This document shows positions 7,207-9,286 of a stretch of 9,286 nucleotides of DNA, piece by piece. Source of the DNA: Bacillota bacterium. Its GTDB lineage: Bacteria; Bacillota; Clostridia; Christensenellales; CAG-138. The position numbers and the translations under genes are program-made. The stretch lies in NCBI GenBank assembly GCA_023396535.1, contig JAEWWD010000065.1:1-9286 (forward strand). The letters are read 5' to 3'. Within the stretch, counting starts at the first letter, position 1, and each line of letters starts with the position of its first letter. The notes under the pieces were generated by a model. The model saw nothing but the letters and a program-made list of their open reading frames with translations, was not told the origin of the DNA and did not search any database.

Positions 7207-7593
7207 TCAATGGCAGCCGGAGCAGCCGGAACAGGACCCGCCGCAGCCGCCTTCGGATTGCTGCACGCCGATGCAGGCGGAAATCTCCCGGTTGACCTGC
7301 GCCATCAGTTGGGAAAAAGCATTCTGCGCTTCCATGGCCTCTGAAAAAACAGGGTTGCTCAGCAACTGTTCCTGCAGGGTTTCCACATCACGCGAAAGCG
7401 CCGCTACCTGCAGCCTGTCCGGATTGTCTCCGGAAAGCAAGTCCAAGAGCTGCTCCTGCTTCTGCTGATAATCCTGCAATGTTGACGTGACCGCCTCATT
7501 CGCATCCAGCACTGCGCGTGCGGACTGCATGCGCGAAAACTCCTGCGATTCGCTCAACGCAAGCCCCAAATCCCTGGCTTTTTCCAATATCAT
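7207..7593 (-). CDS. YlbF-family protein with cysteine-rich C-terminal tail
   Basis: This 128-residue, mostly helical protein is rich in Gln, Glu and Leu, fitting the YlbF/YmcA (Com_YlbF) family. The pattern ILEKARDLGLALSESQEF at the N-terminus and NPVFSEAMEAQNAF near 80-93 is typical. In B. subtilis, YlbF acts with YmcA and YaaT in a complex reported to carry Fe-S clusters and to affect competence, biofilm formation, sporulation and RNase Y-dependent RNA processing. I see no YmcA or YaaT partner here. The last residues are CGGSCSGCSGCH (117-128), giving C-X3-C-X2-C-X2-C-H, a plausible metal or Fe-S ligand set. A further Cys is at 107. I chose the ATG at 7591-7593 because it has AAAGGA 6 nt upstream and overlaps the miaB stop as ATGA. 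An in-frame GTG at 7614 would add seven residues. Family assignment is fairly sure; the specific role is not. Confidence 0.85.
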   Translation of the reverse strand: MILEKARDLGLALSESQEFSRMQSARAVLDANEAVTSTLQDYQQKQEQLLDLLSGDNPDRLQVAALSRDVETLQEQLLSNPVFSEAMEAQNAFSQLMAQVNREISACIGVQQSEGGCGGSCSGCSGCH

Positions 7594-8999
7594 GTGTTGT
7601 CCTTTCTTTGGCACGCCATCGTATCGCTTGTGCCAACCAATGAATTATTGTGCGACTTTTGTATACAAACCTGCATATAACTGCCTATTTTGTCGGGCTC
7701 TCCGGGGAAATAAACCATTTTGAAGCTGGAGAGCTTTCCGAAAAGCATAGGTTCCCCCCGTCTGTCACAACCTTCCACCAGAACCTCGCCCACGGAACCG
7801 ATATATCGCTCGTTTGTTTTGCGTGTCTGCCGCTCCTGCAGGCGGTTGAGCTGCAAAAGTCTTTCCTTTTTTATATTTGCCGGTATTTGATCCGCCATTC
7901 CCGCCGCACGCGTACCGCTTCTCGGTGAGTACATAAACGTGAACGCAGCCGAGAAACCGACCTCTTCTACAAGAGAAAGCGTATCGAGGAAATCTTCTTC
8001 CGTTTCGCCCGGAAAACCCACGATGATATCCGTCGTCAGCTCAATATTCGGGTTGCTTGCCCTTAGTTTCTCCACCAGCGTTAAATATTGCGCCCGTGTA
8101 TACCGCCTGTTCATTTGCTGCAATATACGGTCGCTTCCCGACTGCACCGGCAGGTGGAGATGGTCGCATACTTTATTCAGCTCCGCCATGGCCTCAATCA
8201 GTTCGTCTGATAAATCCTTCGGATGCGACGTCATGAATCTTATCCGCCTGATGCCTTCCACTTCGTTCGCTTTACGAAGCAGCTTCGCGAAGGACATGCC
8301 GTCGAGCTCTTTTCCATACGAGTTCACATTCTGACCGAGCAGCAGCACCTCGCTGTACCCCTGCGACGCGAGCAATCGCGCTTCATTGAGTATGTGTTCC
8401 GGCAGGCGCGAACGCTCCCGGCCCCGCACATAGGGCACGATGCAATAGGAACAGAAATTGTCGCATCCGTACATGATATTGATGCTGGCCGAAACGCCCG
8501 GCACACGGGCTACCGGCAGGCCTTCCACGATGCCGCCGTCCGTATCGTGCACGCTTAATGGGCGCTCTCCCTGCATCGCCTGCTGCAGGAGGGACGGAAG
8601 CTCGTGCAGGCTGTGCGTGCCAAATACAAGATTGACAAACGGGTAGCGCTTGTACAGGCGCCGCGCAACCTCGTCCTGCTGCATCATGCAGCCGCACACG
8701 CCTATGATAAGCCCCGGGTTTTCACTCTTTCGCTTTTTCAGCGCGCCAACATTGCCGAACACTCTTTTTTCCGCATGCTCACGCACACAGCACGTGTTAA
8801 AGAGTATCAGGTCCGCCTCCGCGTTGTTCTCGGCGGCCTGATACCCCATTGCTCTGAGCATGCCCGCAATCTTTTCGCTGTCGTGCGCGTTCATCTGGCA
8901 GCCGTACGATTCAATATAATAGCGCAGATTTCGAGGAGATATCTCCTGAAACAGCGCCTCCATGATACCCTGCTGCGCCGATAATTGGGCGCTATCCAT
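7590..8999 (-). CDS. miaB: tRNA-2-methylthio-N6-dimethylallyladenosine synthase MiaB
   Basis: This radical-SAM methylthiotransferase converts i6A37 made by MiaA into ms2i6A37 in tRNA. Residues here are numbered from the upstream ATG at 9017 (475 residues); subtract 6 for the chosen start. The N-terminal UPF0004 domain has Cys40 (YGCQMN), Cys76 (NTCCVRE) and Cys110 (GCMMQ), ligands of the auxiliary cluster. The radical-SAM motif CX3CX2C is Cys185, Cys189 and Cys192 (GCDNFCSYC), followed by PYVRGRERSR. HLPVQSGSD and the C-terminal TRAM domain (about 400-460) complete the family pattern. Two starts are possible. The ATG at 8997-8999 has GGGAG 11 nt upstream; the one at 9015-9017 has AAGGG only 1 nt away, so I prefer the former (469 residues), with moderate certainty. 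The gene is the first of the operon and overlaps the YlbF-family gene by ATGA. Confidence 0.96.
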   Translation of the reverse strand: MDSAQLSAQQGIMEALFQEISPRNLRYYIESYGCQMNAHDSEKIAGMLRAMGYQAAENNAEADLILFNTCCVREHAEKRVFGNVGALKKRKSENPGLIIGVCGCMMQQDEVARRLYKRYPFVNLVFGTHSLHELPSLLQQAMQGERPLSVHDTDGGIVEGLPVARVPGVSASINIMYGCDNFCSYCIVPYVRGRERSRLPEHILNEARLLASQGYSEVLLLGQNVNSYGKELDGMSFAKLLRKANEVEGIRRIRFMTSHPKDLSDELIEAMAELNKVCDHLHLPVQSGSDRILQQMNRRYTRAQYLTLVEKLRASNPNIELTTDIIVGFPGETEEDFLDTLSLVEEVGFSAAFTFMYSPRSGTRAAGMADQIPANIKKERLLQLNRLQERQTRKTNERYIGSVGEVLVEGCDRRGEPMLFGKLSSFKMVYFPGEPDKIGSYMQVCIQKSHNNSLVGTSDTMACQRKDNT

Positions 9000-9026
9000 A
9001 TGTATAGTGTCTCCCATTCCCTTTGC

Positions 9027-9060
9027 TTGCCCGCAAATCGCTACATAGCGACGCAGGCAA
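9027..9060 (-). promoter_or_regulatory. Two-tier inverted repeat in the miaB leader
   Basis: The + strand reads TTGCC, 6 nt, TCGCTA, 2 nt, TAGCGA, 4 nt, GGCAA. The inner arms (9038-9043 and 9046-9051) and outer arms (9027-9031 and 9056-9060) are perfect inverted repeats centred on the same axis. In the minus-strand transcript this makes an inner stem of about 5-6 bp and an outer 5-bp stem separated by an internal loop of 4 and 6 nt. It lies between the proposed promoter and the first miaB codons, and no T-run follows. It could be an RNA regulatory hairpin or, as DNA, a repressor operator just downstream of the start of transcription. Confidence 0.5.
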
Positions 9061-9079
9061 ATTCCTAGTCGTTTTTTCC

Positions 9080-9108
9080 ATTATACCGGGTTATTTCCCC
9101 GTGCGCAA
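9080..9108 (-). promoter_or_regulatory. Putative sigma-A promoter of the miaB operon
   Basis: On the minus strand a perfect TATAAT (-10, 9080-9085) is preceded by a 17-bp spacer and TTGCGC (-35, 9103-9108), which matches the consensus TTGACA in the first three bases. Transcription would begin near 9073, giving a leader of about 55-75 nt that includes the inverted repeat. It is the only strong -10 I found before miaB. The weak -35 suggests help from an activator or moderate expression. Confidence 0.65.
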
Positions 9109-9169
9109 GGCATATACGGGGGTGCCAAATCAGCGTAAAAACAACCGTTCAGGCATGAAAAATTCGTGG

Positions 9170-9198
9170 TTGACATTTAAGAAGGCATGCTGTATATT
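9170..9198 (+). promoter_or_regulatory. Putative sigma-A promoter of the tRNA-Pro gene
   Basis: A perfect TTGACA (9170-9175), a 17-bp spacer and TATATT (9193-9198, five of six matches to TATAAT) lie upstream of the tRNA. An A-rich tract (around 9157-9162) precedes the -35. Transcription would start near 9205, leaving a leader of about 30 nt to be removed by RNase P. It is back to back with the miaB promoter. Confidence 0.75.
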
Positions 9199-9236
9199 AT
9201 TAAGCGTCGCCAAGAACGGTCAAGTGCAATCCGTAG

Positions 9237-9286
9237 CGGGGTGTAGCGCAGTCCGGTAGCGCACGTGCTTTGGGAGCATGGGGCCG
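9237..9286 (+). tRNA. tRNA-Pro (anticodon UGG), partial at right window edge
   Basis: The sequence folds as the 5' two-thirds of a tRNA. The acceptor strand is CGGGGTG (9237-9243), then TA. The D stem is GCGC/GCGC (9246-9249 and 9259-9262) with a GG-containing D loop. The anticodon stem is CGTGC/GCATG (9264-9268 and 9276-9280, one G-T pair) around the loop TTTGGGA (9269-9275). The anticodon TGG (9271-9273) reads proline CCN codons. The T arm and acceptor 3' strand lie outside the window. Whether it is a single gene or heads a tRNA cluster cannot be seen. Confidence 0.93.

Noticed and set aside
7594..7614. Upstream GTG start for the YlbF-family gene (7 extra residues)
   Set aside because: The ATG at 7593 overlaps the miaB stop as ATGA, has AAAGGA at good spacing, and gives a typical family N-terminus.
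9023..9259. 78-codon + strand frame across the intergenic region into the tRNA
   Set aside because: It runs through the divergent promoters and the tRNA-Pro 5' half, with no family resemblance.

Overview
The window is a compact bacterial housekeeping region of moderately high GC (estimated by eye at mid-50s percent). The gene set and order (miaB, a YlbF-family gene, endonuclease-type mutL beside mutS, miaA, a Gram-positive-style hfq, a methionine gamma-lyase-family gene, then lexA) point to a Firmicute, most likely a member of the Clostridia. I cannot place it more precisely from sequence alone. All genes are intact except those cut by the window edges. I see no mobile elements, CRISPR arrays, rRNA or obvious signs of horizontal transfer.

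Layout from right to left. A tRNA-Pro(UGG) gene runs off the right edge on the + strand with its own sigma-A-type promoter. Divergent from it, a second sigma-A-like promoter and a short leader containing a strong inverted repeat feed a minus-strand operon of at least six tightly packed genes: miaB, a YlbF-family gene with a cysteine-rich tail, mutS, mutL, miaA and hfq. Four of the five junctions are overlaps or near-contacts: ATGA at miaB/ylbF, TAATG at mutS/mutL, a mutL stop codon inside the miaA ribosome site, and ATGA at miaA/hfq. This suggests translational coupling. A PLP-dependent methionine gamma-lyase-family gene follows 63 nt after hfq and is probably co-transcribed. At the left edge, the last 24 codons of what looks like lexA come in on the + strand and converge on the lyase gene, with the two stop codons overlapping.

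Functionally, mutS and mutL form the MutH-independent mismatch-repair pair; MutL carries the DQHA(X)2E(X)4E endonuclease motif. MiaA and MiaB catalyse consecutive steps of ms2i6A37 tRNA modification, so the whole pathway sits in one transcription unit. Hfq is an RNA chaperone. LexA would place the SOS repressor next to the mismatch-repair genes. The operon is a known type of conserved cluster, and I did not find a clearly new system. The points most worth a second look are an Hfq with an altered Sm1 turn, the CX3CX2CX2CH tail of the YlbF protein, a MutL whose putative clamp-binding motif lacks its proline, the hairpin in the miaB leader, and small structured or repeated elements between hfq and the lyase gene.
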